Source of the DNA: Photobacterium chitinilyticum | GTDB lineage: Bacteria; Pseudomonadota; Gammaproteobacteria; Enterobacterales; Vibrionaceae | DNA: 64,000 bases | Direction: 5' to 3' | NCBI RefSeq assembly: GCF_004104355.1 | Contig: NZ_RJLM01000001.1 | Location: 476,711 to 540,710 of the forward strand | The notes under the pieces: generated by a model | Database searches by the model: none | What the model saw: the letters and a program-made list of their open reading frames with translations, nothing else | Told to the model about the DNA's origin: nothing | Made by a program: the position numbers and the translations under genes | In this document: positions 1-10,090 of the stretch, piece after piece | Layout: every line of letters begins with the position of its first letter | How positions within the stretch are numbered: the stretch's first letter is position 1

Positions 1-1560
1 CATTGCCGGTGCCGTGTGCATAGCGGTGACTCGATTGGCTGCAATACCGCGTTTACCCAGTTTTTTGAGCAGGGCGCGGCAGTCATTTTCACAGCCAGCC
101 AGCACGCAAGTATCCCCTTGGATAATGGCCAGGTAAGCATGCGGAAATTCAGGCAGCAGGGTTTGAATTGCCTCAGGCTCGCTACGAACAACAAAGCTAT
201 TCCAGGTGATCGTTTCATTGTCGTCTAGCTGCCATGCTTCACGGACGGCAGTCAGTTCGCCGGAGATAGCTGTGGTGAAGATCGGGCTGGTTTGGGTCAT
301 CTTGATCAGGGCGTGCGGATTTTTCCATACCCCCAAACTTGCCCACATCGACGCTTCTCCCTTGGAGTAGCCCAGAGCAAAATCAGGCTTAACCGCAAAC
401 TCTTCGCAAAGCACCTGAGTTAACAGGTAGCTGCTGCCGACACCGGCAATAGCGAGCTCGCCCAATGTCATTTCCGCTGGATCAGCACCATATGTCTTCT
501 CGGCTTGCAGCATTTCTTTGAGGTTACCTTCACGCTCAAGGCGAGCGTAAAGCGCCGGGAAATAATGATGCAATTCGCGGAACATGCCAGGGTAGACAGT
601 GCCGACACCGGGATAAACAAACGCGACCCCGCCACGGCTGTTGGGTGACGGTGAAAAACAGCTTCCTGCCGGCGTTTTGTAGTGGCTGTGCTCAGCTATC
701 ACTTTAGGTAGGGCATTGCTGATGGCTGAGATTTCTTGCTGTACAGCAGAAACGGAAGCCCCTTGAAGAACGATGACCTGCTTTGGCTGTGAGTTTGCCG
801 ATCCTAGCGTGCTGGAAGCCTCTGCCTGATATTGCCTGATGGTTTCACTCATCAAGCTAATCAGGGCATGAGGTTCACTGTCACTTTCAGCCAGACCGTT
901 AAGACTCTGTTCAAGCTTTGCAAGCTTTGCTTGTAGCTCCGCACATTCATGCCCGGCAACAATGAATAACAGCCGGGTAGGAGTCAGCAGTGATTGAGGT
1001 GCTTGTAGTCCTGTAGCCTGAGCCAATATCAAGCTGCTTTGCTGATTGAACGTAAGGCTGGCGACGCGCGCCTGATGCGGCTCGGTAAACCAGTAATGGT
1101 CTGACAGTGTACGCTCGGCAATAGCTTCCACCATCTGGTACAACGCCTCGAACTTCTGAGCCGCCGTCAGCATGTCAAAAGCTTGTTGGTTGGTTATATC
1201 AATCGCTTGGCGACGAGATTGGGTAATGGCTTGCTGGAGCGTATCGGCAAATCCTGCCAAGTAAGCATGAGGGTGAATCTTGTTCTGGGCTGCGGTTAAC
1301 CCTGCTAGCATCAAAATCGTTGGCTGTGATTCACCTTGTTCGATATTTGCTATGAGTCGAACAAGTTTACCCTGGCTGACGGCCTCAACAGCCGTTTGCA
1401 GCGCTTTTTCAAAAGCACTTGCTTCTAAATAGTCAGAAATTGAGATTGTCTCAGCCGTAGGTAGCAAGGTAAGACAATCGGCAGAAAGCCCAGCAGCAGG
1501 CGCTGGCTGGGCTAAAAGAGCGATGCGCAACGGCATCGCTGTATTGGAAGAGTCAGTCAC
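1..1560 (-). CDS. pfaB: PfaB, polyunsaturated fatty acid synthase acyltransferase subunit (3' end cut by window edge)
   Basis: PfaB is the acyltransferase-bearing subunit of the iterative Pfa PUFA synthase in the cytoplasm. About 520 codons are visible and the C-terminus lies beyond position 1. The reading frame starts MPLRIALLAQPA after a short leader. An acyltransferase nucleophile motif GYSKGE is present with Ser near residue 399, preceded by FVYPGVGTVYPGM, and followed by a segment containing VLAGCEND. I place the start at a GTG that overlaps the pfaA stop (TAGTG, one-base overlap), which implies translational coupling. An in-frame ATG at 1536 is the alternative. Its position directly downstream of pfaA matches the usual pfaABCD order. 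pfaC and pfaD are expected further left. Confidence 0.93.
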   Translation of the reverse strand, partial: MTDSSNTAMPLRIALLAQPAPAAGLSADCLTLLPTAETISISDYLEASAFEKALQTAVEAVSQGKLVRLIANIEQGESQPTILMLAGLTAAQNKIHPHAYLAGFADTLQQAITQSRRQAIDITNQQAFDMLTAAQKFEALYQMVEAIAERTLSDHYWFTEPHQARVASLTFNQQSSLILAQATGLQAPQSLLTPTRLLFIVAGHECAELQAKLAKLEQSLNGLAESDSEPHALISLMSETIRQYQAEASSTLGSANSQPKQVIVLQGASVSAVQQEISAISNALPKVIAEHSHYKTPAGSCFSPSPNSRGGVAFVYPGVGTVYPGMFRELHHYFPALYARLEREGNLKEMLQAEKTYGADPAEMTLGELAIAGVGSSYLLTQVLCEEFAVKPDFALGYSKGEASMWASLGVWKNPHALIKMTQTSPIFTTAISGELTAVREAWQLDDNETITWNSFVVRSEPEAIQTLLPEFPHAYLAIIQGDTCVLAGCENDCRALLKKLGKRGIAANRVTAMHTAPAM

Positions 1561-4500
1561 TATGACAGAAGCTCCTTTTCTGGCTCGGACTTCACCAAGA
1601 ATGCCTCGTTGAGGCTCTTGCTGATCGTTACTTTGGCACCTTTCATTACGGCACTCAGACGACCATCTTGATGGTAAAGCGCGATGTTAGCTTGTAGTGA
1701 ACGAGAGGTGGATTTAATCACATCAAGTTCCAGCCAGCCCTTGTCGCCAGCTTGCCCTGTGTTGCCGGCTTTCATTGGCGCGTAAGAAATAAACTCACCA
1801 ACGGCAGAAGGCAGGCTAGCTGCGCCGTATTTCAACCTTGCCCAAATCAGCATCGCCTGCAGCAAATAGTCTTCTGCGAACGGCTGGCATCCACCTGCAT
1901 GCAGGGTGGCGATAAACGATCCGCAATCCGCATCGGCAATGGTCGGTAGCTTGCATTGTGCAAGCAAACCTGCATCATCAAAACGCTCGACAGTCTGAAT
2001 GCCTTGCAGCCTCGGGCCATGAAACAGCGTACCGTTGCTGTATAGTGCTTCAGCCGTTGTGACTGGCTCGTTTGAATTTGCCGCAAAAGTCTTCGTTTGC
2101 GGCTGATCTACCGAATCAGTGACCGGTTCGACAACCAGAATCGCTTGATACTGCGGTCGACCTTGGCAGCTGATCAAGGCTTTGATTTGATCAGTGGCCT
2201 TTTTTTCAGATGTCAGCGTCAATGTCAGGGTTTGCACATCGTCCGTTTCAAAAATCACGCCTTTCAGCAGTTTGTAGTTGCGAACGGTAACGTTCGCCCC
2301 TAGCAGTTGTTCTGCTGTTTCGCGCATCCATTGGATGGCACACACTGTCGGTAACACGGGGTTACCGGCAATGCAGTGATCCTTGATGAAAGGCATCGCT
2401 TTCGGGTCAAGGTCGCGAGTTACAGTGATGCTTTTTGTCAGCGGGCTCTTTGCTACCAGCACAGATCCCGCATTAGGCTTTTTTACAGCGTTTTCCTTGC
2501 TCTCAGCGCCTTGCATGCTCGAACCAATAAGCAGCTGAATACCTGTTTCGCTCAGAAGCTGAGTGCTGAACAATTCTGCACCCGTCTGTAGAGGGATCAC
2601 GTATACCCCGCGGTCGGTGAACATTTTCTTCAGCGCAGGGTTAACCATACCGCCATCCCAAGGTCCCCAGTTGAAGCTCATGACTTTCGCTTCTGGGTGA
2701 CGCGCAGAGAATTGCAGTGCGGCTTTGTTCAGGATCTCGTTGGACATCGAGTAATCGCTCTGGCCTGTATTGCCGTAGAATCCTGCTGCCGACGAGAACA
2801 TCGCAACCAGTTTTAGCTTGCTGCAGTCCAGGGCGTTCATGACCGCGTCAAGGCCGCCGACTTTGGTACCGTAAACTAGGTTTAGCTCATCCAGTGTTTT
2901 GTCTTGGATGTGTTTGTCCGCCAGTACACCGGCGCCATGGATCAGGCCGGTGATTTCACCACTCTGAGACAGAGCTGTTAGTGTTTTGGCAACTGATTCA
3001 CTGTTTGATACATCCAGGCTCAGGTATTCCGCAGTTGCTCCAACATTGGTAAATGCGGTTAGTGCTGCATTGATTTCAATGCTGCTTAATACCGGTTTTA
3101 ATAGCGCATCGACTTTCTTCGGTGTTGGTTTGTCACCAGAAGCTTGAAGATGGGCAATTGCCGCAGGTTTTAGCGCATTCTCTTGCTTGCCTTGTGCCCA
3201 CTCAGGCAGTTCGCTAGCAGAAACATGTTTGCTACGACCGGCTAGGATGAAGTGCGACTGGCATTGCTTTGCCAGTGTTAGCGCACACTCGAAAGTAACG
3301 CCCTTAGCTCCGCCAGTGACCAGTACCTTGTCGGTGTTGGTCAGCTTGGCTGCTGTGTTCTTCGTTAGCGCGGTTCCTGCCTCTACTGCCGTTAAGGTTG
3401 CTCGACCTGATTCTCCTTGGCCTGACTTGTCCTGGTTAAGTCCAGAGAAGCCAATTTCAACCGTTTGAGTATCGATATCAAATAGCTCGGTAGTGACGGC
3501 TTCTGCAAGATGGCGCGCATCAACAGCAGGAGCAATATCTAAAGCTCGGCAGAATACGTTAGGCCATTCGTGGCTTAACGTTTTAGTGAGACCAGATAGT
3601 GCCGCTTGGTTCAGCTCTGCTTTTGCTAACTGCTCTGCGTCATGGTAACCGAAGCCACCGTCGATACGGCTTACGGTAAAGAAGCTGCGACGGCCTGATG
3701 CTGCATTCAATTGGGAATGAAGCAACTTGGCAAACAAGAACGCGACTGAAATACTTTGTTTTGCATCGGCATTCAACGTTATTGCTGCGCTGTTAGCTTG
3801 TGCATCAGCACTAACAGGTTGTAGGTGAATGAATCCACCAATTTCTTTATGCTTGCTCTCAATTTCTGCAATGACAGCTGTTACGCCGGCTTCATCAACG
3901 TTTGCTAACGCGTAGCTAGCAATTTCGCTGTTTAGTGGCGAAGCGGCAGATAGAGGACTACGTACTACGGCGACTTGAAGGCCGTGAGCACTGAGCTTTT
4001 CTGCCAGTACGCCAGCATTGTGACCGTCATCGGTGATCACGATACATGCGTCTTTGGAAAAACAGTCTGCTAATTTATCTACCGCTGGTAACTTTTTTAG
4101 CGCCACCTCATTGTGAGGGGGAAGTTCTACGTTCGCTGCTTCGGCTACTGTTTCTACAACGGCTTCAACCACTGGGGCTGCTGTTGCTGTGTCTGATAGC
4201 TTGCTTTGCATATAGGTGACGATTTCGCCCAGCGTACGGCACTCCGCCAAATCTTCAGGATTAAGCTCTGGTAGTGTCGGCAACTGGTCTTGAACCGTAC
4301 CTAGAATTTCTACACGCTTGATGGAATCGATACCTAGGTCTGCTTCCATGTCCATAGCCAGATCTAGCATCTCTGCCGGGTAGCCGGTTTTGTCTGCGAC
4401 AACATCTAGCATGGTGCTCTGCACGTGTGTGGCATCAAGACCATTTGCTGATGGTCTTGATGCAACAGGCGCCGCAGAAACAGTGGCTGCAGGTAGCTTG

Positions 4501-7500
4501 CTGTTCATGTAATCGACAATTTCGCCCAGTGTACGGCACTCGGCCAGATCTTCAGGATTCAGTTCTGGCAGTGTTGGTAGCTGGTCTTGAACTGTCCCCA
4601 GGATCTCAACACGCTTGATAGAATCGATACCGAGATCGGCTTCCATATCCATTGCCAAATCTAGCATCTCGGTTGGATAGCCAGTCTTGTCTGCAACAAC
4701 GTCTAGCATGGTGCTCTGAACTTGCGCCGCATCCAGACCGCTTGCAGCAGGTGCTGATACTGGTGCTACGGATACAGCAGCAGGTAGTTTGCTGTTCATG
4801 TAATCAACGATTTCGCCCAGTGTGCGGCACTCGGCTAAATCTTCAGGGTTGAGCTCCGGAAGAGTAGGTAGCTGGTCTTGAACAGTCCCCAGGATCTCAA
4901 CCCGCTTGATAGAATCGATACCGAGATCGGCTTCCATATCCATTGCCAGATCGAGCATCTCGGTTGGATAGCCAGTTTTGTCTGCGACAACTTCCAACAT
5001 AGTCTTTTGTACTTGCGCCGCATTCAAGCCGTTTGCAGCAGGTGCTGATAGTGGTGCGGTTACAGATGCTGTTGTTGACACAGGCGCTGCGGATACAGCT
5101 GCAGGTAGCTTGCTGTTCATGTAGGTGACGATTTCGCCGAGGGTACGACATTCCGCCAAATCTTCAGGGTTGAGTTCAGGAAGCGTCGGTAGCTGATCCT
5201 GTACTGTACCGAGGATCTCAACACGCTTGATGGAGTCGATACCTAAATCGGCTTCCATATCCATTTCTAGATCCAGCATTTCAGTCGGGTAGCCTGTTTT
5301 GTCGGCCACGACTTCAAGCATGGTGTTCTGTACTTGGGCCGCTTCTAAGCCGTTAGACGCAGCTGGTTCTGCAATAACAGAAGCTGTTGCTGCTGAGGGT
5401 GCAGTGCCTAGCTTGCTGTTCATGTAGGTGACGATTTCACCCAGCGTTCGGCACTCAGCCAAATCTTCAGGGCTAAGCTCTGGCAGATTAGGAAGCTGTT
5501 CTTGTACAGTTCCTAGGATCTCAACACGTTTAATTGAGTCGATGCCGAGATCTGCTTCCATATCCATATCAAGATCGAGCATTTCGGTCGGATAACCCGT
5601 CTTTTCAGCAACGACTTCCAGCATGACTTTTTCAGCATTGGCTGTTTGCACAGGTGCTACTAGCTGTGTTGGTGCAGCCACTGTTACTGGCGCAGGTGAC
5701 GCAGGCTGCTGAACCGGCGTAATGGCCTTCGCTGGTGCTTTAACCGGTGCCGGAGCAGCTACAGGCTTAGCCGCAGATTGAGTTGTCGCTTGAGTTACTG
5801 CCGGTGCAACTGTTTTGGGTGCTTGAGTAGCAACAGGATCAGTAGAAGTAACCGTTACTTGCTGTGCTGGGGTTGCAGTTGGCTGTGAAGTCAACAATCC
5901 TAGTGCCGAGTTATTGCTATTCGCTTGAAGCTCAAGGTAATGTGCGTGCGCTTTAAGTGTATCGGCTTGATGCTGGTGGAACATTTCCATTGAGCGTTGC
6001 AGGCTTTCAGGAATTGCTGTACCCGAAGCAGCCATCTTCGCTTGCTCTGTCATCAAGGTTGTGAACGTATCACCATACTGCTGCGGAATAGCCAAAAATT
6101 GCTGGTGAAGTTCGGCTGCCTGCTGTTGTGCGGCAAAGAATGCATGCAATGACGCATCGCTAGGAGTTAGCGGAGAAGCTGCCTTGCTGCCTTGCTGTGC
6201 AGGTGCTGACGCAGCTTGAGGCGAAACTTGAACAGGGACCTGAGCAGTAGCGGCAGGCGTTTCAGCAGGTTGCGCTGCAGCAACGGGTACTTCGCGGATT
6301 TCGGTTTTAATCACTTCTTTTTCCACAATTTTCTCAACGACTTTCTCTACGATTTCAGTTTGTGTGCTTACCGTTCCCGTTGCCAATGATTTGGCCATTT
6401 TGGCTCGGGTTGCGTCACTGATGTAATTGGTCGCGTTGAGTTTGATATTCATTGGTGATGTAGCGCTTGGCTGGGCGATATCGGCCTGGTATGGGTCGAT
6501 ATTGTCTAGCGTAACACCCGCAACAGCGAGTTGGACCGCGGCTAGACGTAACTGTTGATCGCTATCACCTTTCGGGTTCGGGTTGATGCTAATCGTGCAA
6601 AGATCTGCGTCTTGGTTGGCTGCGATTTTCTCGCTGAGGGTTTTCTCAACCAGTTTCTGCAGAATGTTCTTCGGACCGAACTCGATAAATACTCGGGCGC
6701 CTGCATCGTACATTGCCTCAAGCTGAGTGCTGAAACGCACTGACTGCAGCATGTGCTGCTTGAATGCTTTTTTGATGGCCTTACCATCGTTTTTATGTAG
6801 CTCGCCAGTTGCGTTGGAGTAAAGCGGCAGTGCAGGGGCACTGAATGTCGCCTTATCAATGGCGGCAGCAAATGGTTTCTGTGCGTGGGCAACCAATGGC
6901 GTGTGGAAGGCACCAGACACCGGAAGAGGGATCGCCTTGAAACCTTGCTCTGTGAGCGCCTTTGCTGCCAACTGAGCATTGTCGGTCGGGCCCGCAATAA
7001 CCAGCTGTGTTGGTGCATTGTAGTTGGCGATGCTTACACCATCATACTTGCTGATGCACGTCTCGACAGCGGCTAGTTTATCTGCCTCGAGAATTACGGC
7101 ATACATAGTGCCGCTATCACCTTCGGCAGGTGTGGCTGCCATGGCATGGCCACGCTCGAATGCCAGTTTGTAGTAGTCTTCCTGGGAGATAACACCAGAA
7201 GCGCACAGCGCACTGAGTTCACCAAAGCTGTGGCCCGCCACCATGTCGGCTTTGAAACCTGCTTGGGTCATTAGTGCATATTGGGCCATAGACACTACAC
7301 CAATCGCACTTTGTGCATTGGCGGTATTGGTCAATGTGGCTTCTTGAGCGGCTGTGTCTTGCTTGTTGAAGACAGGAATAGGGAAAAGCACCTGAGACAA
7401 TGGTGTTTTATTATTCTGTCCAAAGACTTTATCGGCGTTAGCCAGCTGCTGGCGCGCCTCTGGGTAATGACAAGCCAGTTCACGGCCCATATTGAGATAT

Positions 7501-9317
7501 TGGGAACCTTGGCCGGCAAACAGTGCTGCGACTTTTGCCGAACCTTTTTCATTCACAAGGGCTGTTTCACGGTAGCTGGTGCCGTTTGGCAGCTGCCAGT
7601 GTGTTTTGGTCTGGCTTTCAAGTGTTGAAATAGCTTGGGTCAGCTGAGCCTGAAGCTCTTGGCCTGTTTTAACCACTAAGCCTAGACGTGCATGGCTGCT
7701 GTCAATGTCGCGCAAACCGTGAGTCTTCGCCAGTGCTTCTAGAGCAATTTTGTTGCTTGCGATATTTGCTGCCGTTTCTTTCAGGCTTGCAAGAAGTGCT
7801 TCACGAGATGCCGCGCTGAACAGCAATGTTTGCGCAACTTCACGCTGGCGATATTTGTTACCACGGGCATGCTCTTGGGTGTACTCTTCCAGTACGATGT
7901 GGAAGTTGGTGCCGCCGAAACCAAACGAGCTGATACCCGCACGGCGTGGAGTACCATCAACACGCTGCATCCATGGACGCGTCTGGGTATTGAGGTAGAA
8001 AGGCGAGTCTTCAATTTCCAGCTTTGGATTCGGGCTGGTTACATTGATTGTCGGCGGCAGCACTTTATGGTGCAGCGCCAGCGCGGCCTTGATTAAACCT
8101 GCGGTACCCGCTGTCGATTTGGTATGGCCAATCTGCGATTTCACCGAACCCAATGCGATGTGTTGCTTTTGGTCGTTGTTTTCGCTGAATACCGAACTCA
8201 AGCCTTTGAATTCAGCGACGTCACCTGCTGCAGTTCCTGTACCGTGGGCTTCTAACAGACCAAGTGTATGAGGGGCAAAACCAGCATCATCATAAGCTCG
8301 CTTCAGAGCCTTTGCCTGACCTTCAGGGCGGGGCGCATAGATACTTTTAAACTTACCGTCTGAAGATGCACCGACACCTTTGATGACCGAGTAGATACGG
8401 TCGCCATCGCGTTCAGCGTCTTCCAGGCGTTTCAGCGCAATCATGCCGATGCCTTCACCAATCATCATCCCCTTTGAATCAATATCAAATGGTTGGATGG
8501 TTTCGTTGGTGGTGAATGCTGGTGTTTTCGAGAAACTCATGTACATGGTCGGTGAGTTATCGGTACAGACACCGCCAGTGATCATCATCTCGCTGCGGCC
8601 GTCAACCAATTCCCCTAGTGCCATGCGAAGTGCGGCAAGAGAGCCTGCACAGGCAGCATCGACAACGCAGTTGATACCGCCAAGGTCAAAGCGGTTTGCG
8701 ATACGGCCTGCGATAACGTTGCCCAGTGAACCCGGGAATGAATTCTCTTCCCAGTGAATGTATTGATCTTGGAACTTCTTGATCAGCATCTCACTGTCTT
8801 CGTCATTGATGCCGCTGCTCTTGAAGACTTTCTTCAAGACAGGATACTGAAGACGCGCATTCAGGCTCTGGCTGATCTTCTGACCACCGCCAACGCCCAA
8901 AGTAATACCGATTTTGTCACGGTCATAATCTGCCGGCAGTTTGGCATCTGCCAATACTTCTTTGGCGACGATCAAGGACAGAAGCTGCGAGGTGTCAGTC
9001 AGCTCTAGAATATTGGGCGGTAGACCAAACTCCATAGGATTGAAATCCACTTCCGGCATGAAGCCACCACGTTTGCAGTAAGACTTATCCGGTGTGCTCT
9101 TGTTAGCATCATAGTAATCTTCGGGACGCCAGTGCGTATCAGGCACTTCAGTGATAGCGTCAATTTTTTCGTTGATCAAATCCCAGAACTTATTCAGGTA
9201 GCGAGAGTTTGCGAAGATACTTGCCATGCCAACAATAGCAACTGGCATGTCTTTTAGACGCTTGTTAAGTCGCTTGTCTTCTTGCGATTCAGGCGTGTTA
9301 TTTGGGGTTTGGCTCAT
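1560..9317 (-). CDS. pfaA: PfaA, multidomain polyunsaturated fatty acid synthase with five tandem ACPs
   Basis: PfaA is the large PKS-like subunit that elongates and processes acyl chains anaerobically into EPA/DHA-type fatty acids. Domains in order (2585 aa): ketosynthase (about 25-480, active Cys near 223 in DAACAGS), malonyl acyltransferase (Ser near 697 in GHSFGE), an Ala/Pro/Gln-rich linker, five ACPs with pantetheine serines in LGIDSIKR near 1261, 1362, 1469, 1566 and 1665, a ketoreductase (GGAKGVT near 2000) and a C-terminal hot-dog/dehydratase-like domain (DHCIAGNPVLP near 2310). The open frame extends upstream, but the ATG at 9317 is chosen because GGAGA precedes it and the protein then begins MSQTPNNTPE. 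Five ACPs match Photobacterium PfaA. It is first in the operon, upstream of pfaB. Confidence 0.97.
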   Translation of the reverse strand: MSQTPNNTPESQEDKRLNKRLKDMPVAIVGMASIFANSRYLNKFWDLINEKIDAITEVPDTHWRPEDYYDANKSTPDKSYCKRGGFMPEVDFNPMEFGLPPNILELTDTSQLLSLIVAKEVLADAKLPADYDRDKIGITLGVGGGQKISQSLNARLQYPVLKKVFKSSGINDEDSEMLIKKFQDQYIHWEENSFPGSLGNVIAGRIANRFDLGGINCVVDAACAGSLAALRMALGELVDGRSEMMITGGVCTDNSPTMYMSFSKTPAFTTNETIQPFDIDSKGMMIGEGIGMIALKRLEDAERDGDRIYSVIKGVGASSDGKFKSIYAPRPEGQAKALKRAYDDAGFAPHTLGLLEAHGTGTAAGDVAEFKGLSSVFSENNDQKQHIALGSVKSQIGHTKSTAGTAGLIKAALALHHKVLPPTINVTSPNPKLEIEDSPFYLNTQTRPWMQRVDGTPRRAGISSFGFGGTNFHIVLEEYTQEHARGNKYRQREVAQTLLFSAASREALLASLKETAANIASNKIALEALAKTHGLRDIDSSHARLGLVVKTGQELQAQLTQAISTLESQTKTHWQLPNGTSYRETALVNEKGSAKVAALFAGQGSQYLNMGRELACHYPEARQQLANADKVFGQNNKTPLSQVLFPIPVFNKQDTAAQEATLTNTANAQSAIGVVSMAQYALMTQAGFKADMVAGHSFGELSALCASGVISQEDYYKLAFERGHAMAATPAEGDSGTMYAVILEADKLAAVETCISKYDGVSIANYNAPTQLVIAGPTDNAQLAAKALTEQGFKAIPLPVSGAFHTPLVAHAQKPFAAAIDKATFSAPALPLYSNATGELHKNDGKAIKKAFKQHMLQSVRFSTQLEAMYDAGARVFIEFGPKNILQKLVEKTLSEKIAANQDADLCTISINPNPKGDSDQQLRLAAVQLAVAGVTLDNIDPYQADIAQPSATSPMNIKLNATNYISDATRAKMAKSLATGTVSTQTEIVEKVVEKIVEKEVIKTEIREVPVAAAQPAETPAATAQVPVQVSPQAASAPAQQGSKAASPLTPSDASLHAFFAAQQQAAELHQQFLAIPQQYGDTFTTLMTEQAKMAASGTAIPESLQRSMEMFHQHQADTLKAHAHYLELQANSNNSALGLLTSQPTATPAQQVTVTSTDPVATQAPKTVAPAVTQATTQSAAKPVAAPAPVKAPAKAITPVQQPASPAPVTVAAPTQLVAPVQTANAEKVMLEVVAEKTGYPTEMLDLDMDMEADLGIDSIKRVEILGTVQEQLPNLPELSPEDLAECRTLGEIVTYMNSKLGTAPSAATASVIAEPAASNGLEAAQVQNTMLEVVADKTGYPTEMLDLEMDMEADLGIDSIKRVEILGTVQDQLPTLPELNPEDLAECRTLGEIVTYMNSKLPAAVSAAPVSTTASVTAPLSAPAANGLNAAQVQKTMLEVVADKTGYPTEMLDLAMDMEADLGIDSIKRVEILGTVQDQLPTLPELNPEDLAECRTLGEIVDYMNSKLPAAVSVAPVSAPAASGLDAAQVQSTMLDVVADKTGYPTEMLDLAMDMEADLGIDSIKRVEILGTVQDQLPTLPELNPEDLAECRTLGEIVDYMNSKLPAATVSAAPVASRPSANGLDATHVQSTMLDVVADKTGYPAEMLDLAMDMEADLGIDSIKRVEILGTVQDQLPTLPELNPEDLAECRTLGEIVTYMQSKLSDTATAAPVVEAVVETVAEAANVELPPHNEVALKKLPAVDKLADCFSKDACIVITDDGHNAGVLAEKLSAHGLQVAVVRSPLSAASPLNSEIASYALANVDEAGVTAVIAEIESKHKEIGGFIHLQPVSADAQANSAAITLNADAKQSISVAFLFAKLLHSQLNAASGRRSFFTVSRIDGGFGYHDAEQLAKAELNQAALSGLTKTLSHEWPNVFCRALDIAPAVDARHLAEAVTTELFDIDTQTVEIGFSGLNQDKSGQGESGRATLTAVEAGTALTKNTAAKLTNTDKVLVTGGAKGVTFECALTLAKQCQSHFILAGRSKHVSASELPEWAQGKQENALKPAAIAHLQASGDKPTPKKVDALLKPVLSSIEINAALTAFTNVGATAEYLSLDVSNSESVAKTLTALSQSGEITGLIHGAGVLADKHIQDKTLDELNLVYGTKVGGLDAVMNALDCSKLKLVAMFSSAAGFYGNTGQSDYSMSNEILNKAALQFSARHPEAKVMSFNWGPWDGGMVNPALKKMFTDRGVYVIPLQTGAELFSTQLLSETGIQLLIGSSMQGAESKENAVKKPNAGSVLVAKSPLTKSITVTRDLDPKAMPFIKDHCIAGNPVLPTVCAIQWMRETAEQLLGANVTVRNYKLLKGVIFETDDVQTLTLTLTSEKKATDQIKALISCQGRPQYQAILVVEPVTDSVDQPQTKTFAANSNEPVTTAEALYSNGTLFHGPRLQGIQTVERFDDAGLLAQCKLPTIADADCGSFIATLHAGGCQPFAEDYLLQAMLIWARLKYGAASLPSAVGEFISYAPMKAGNTGQAGDKGWLELDVIKSTSRSLQANIALYHQDGRLSAVMKGAKVTISKSLNEAFLVKSEPEKELLS
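4180..5640 (-). repeat. Tandem ACP-coding repeats inside pfaA (five units of about 300 bp)
   Basis: Five repeats, each encoding an ACP plus an Ala/Pro/Val linker, are visible. The pantetheine serine codons lie at about 4324, 4621, 4912, 5233 and 5536, so unit spacing is 297, 291, 321 and 303 bp. The protein blocks MEADLGIDSIKRVEILGTVQ and PEDLAECRTLGEIV are almost invariant. Unit 1 (5' in the gene, near 5536) is the most divergent (VAEKTGYP, LDLDMDME, QEQLPNLPELS). Units 3 and 4 are nearly identical. ACP multiplicity is known to raise PUFA output in this family. Confidence 0.95.
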
Positions 9318-10090
9318 TATGAGTCTCCACTGAACACCCGAAAGCCGGGTGTAAAAAATTCGTGTGGGTGTTGCGGGCAGGCAACGTGTGAAAATTGAAT
9401 AGGTTGAGGTGTAATAAAAAGTGCAATAACTGGTGTGGAAGCACACAAGCTAGGAAGTGATTGGTCGCAGCAAAGCACCGGAGTGCGCTAGTAAAAGAAA
9501 TATGCATATCAGCAGTAGCATACTTCTGGTATTCGACGATGTGCGATAGTGCTTTCATCTGTATAAGTCGTATCCATCATAATCCTGCTGAACTACTGCT
9601 GTGATTATCAGAAAAGGAGGTACTTACCATCCGTTATGAAAGCCAGCTAAATCCGTTGATGGGGCAGCAGCCTACCCGAGCTCGCTTTTCGTTACAATCG
9701 TCTGAACGGGAGGTAGGATCTCTTCAGACCAGTTCAAAATTTCAATTTTTGATTTATCGCATTATCAATATCCATAACATTTTGAATTGAAATGATTATT
9801 TAATCTTTATTAGTGTAAATACTCGGTTTTTCACAAAAGTATGATCTACGCCCCAATTTTGCAAATAAGTGTGATCTGCTATCAGAAAGAAAGGCTGGAG
9901 AGGTGCGGTGAACAAAAAAATGCTGCTATGCGTGACGTTGAGCTGCTGAGTCTATTCCAACGTGCATACTACATTGGACTTACCGCATCTGAGGCAGGTT
10001 TTTGCTCTGTTATTTTCAATCTAAAGCAGTCACAATAGGAGCGCTTTTTCTACGTTCCATTTTCCACTTTTTATTTGCCTGGTACTTATA
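9318..10090. other. 773-bp intergenic region between pfaA and pfaE, no gene supported
   Basis: This is the divergent promoter region of pfaA (leftward) and pfaE (rightward). It is AT-rich around 9725-9835. Short open frames are present on both strands, but none has a convincing ribosome site, a recognisable protein or clear coding character. An AGGAGG at about 9614 on the + strand is followed only by a five-codon frame. Photobacterium profundum carries a regulator gene, pfaR, upstream of pfaA; none is present here. I cannot assign promoter boxes with confidence. Confidence 0.6.

Noticed and set aside
4180-5640. Regularly spaced repeats of about 300 bp that could be mistaken for a repeat array.
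   Set aside because: They are in-frame ACP domains of PfaA. I saw no CRISPR-like short repeats with unique spacers anywhere in the window.
9841-10038. 65-aa open frame on the + strand upstream of pfaE.
   Set aside because: No ribosome site, no recognisable domain, and composition unlike the neighbouring genes.
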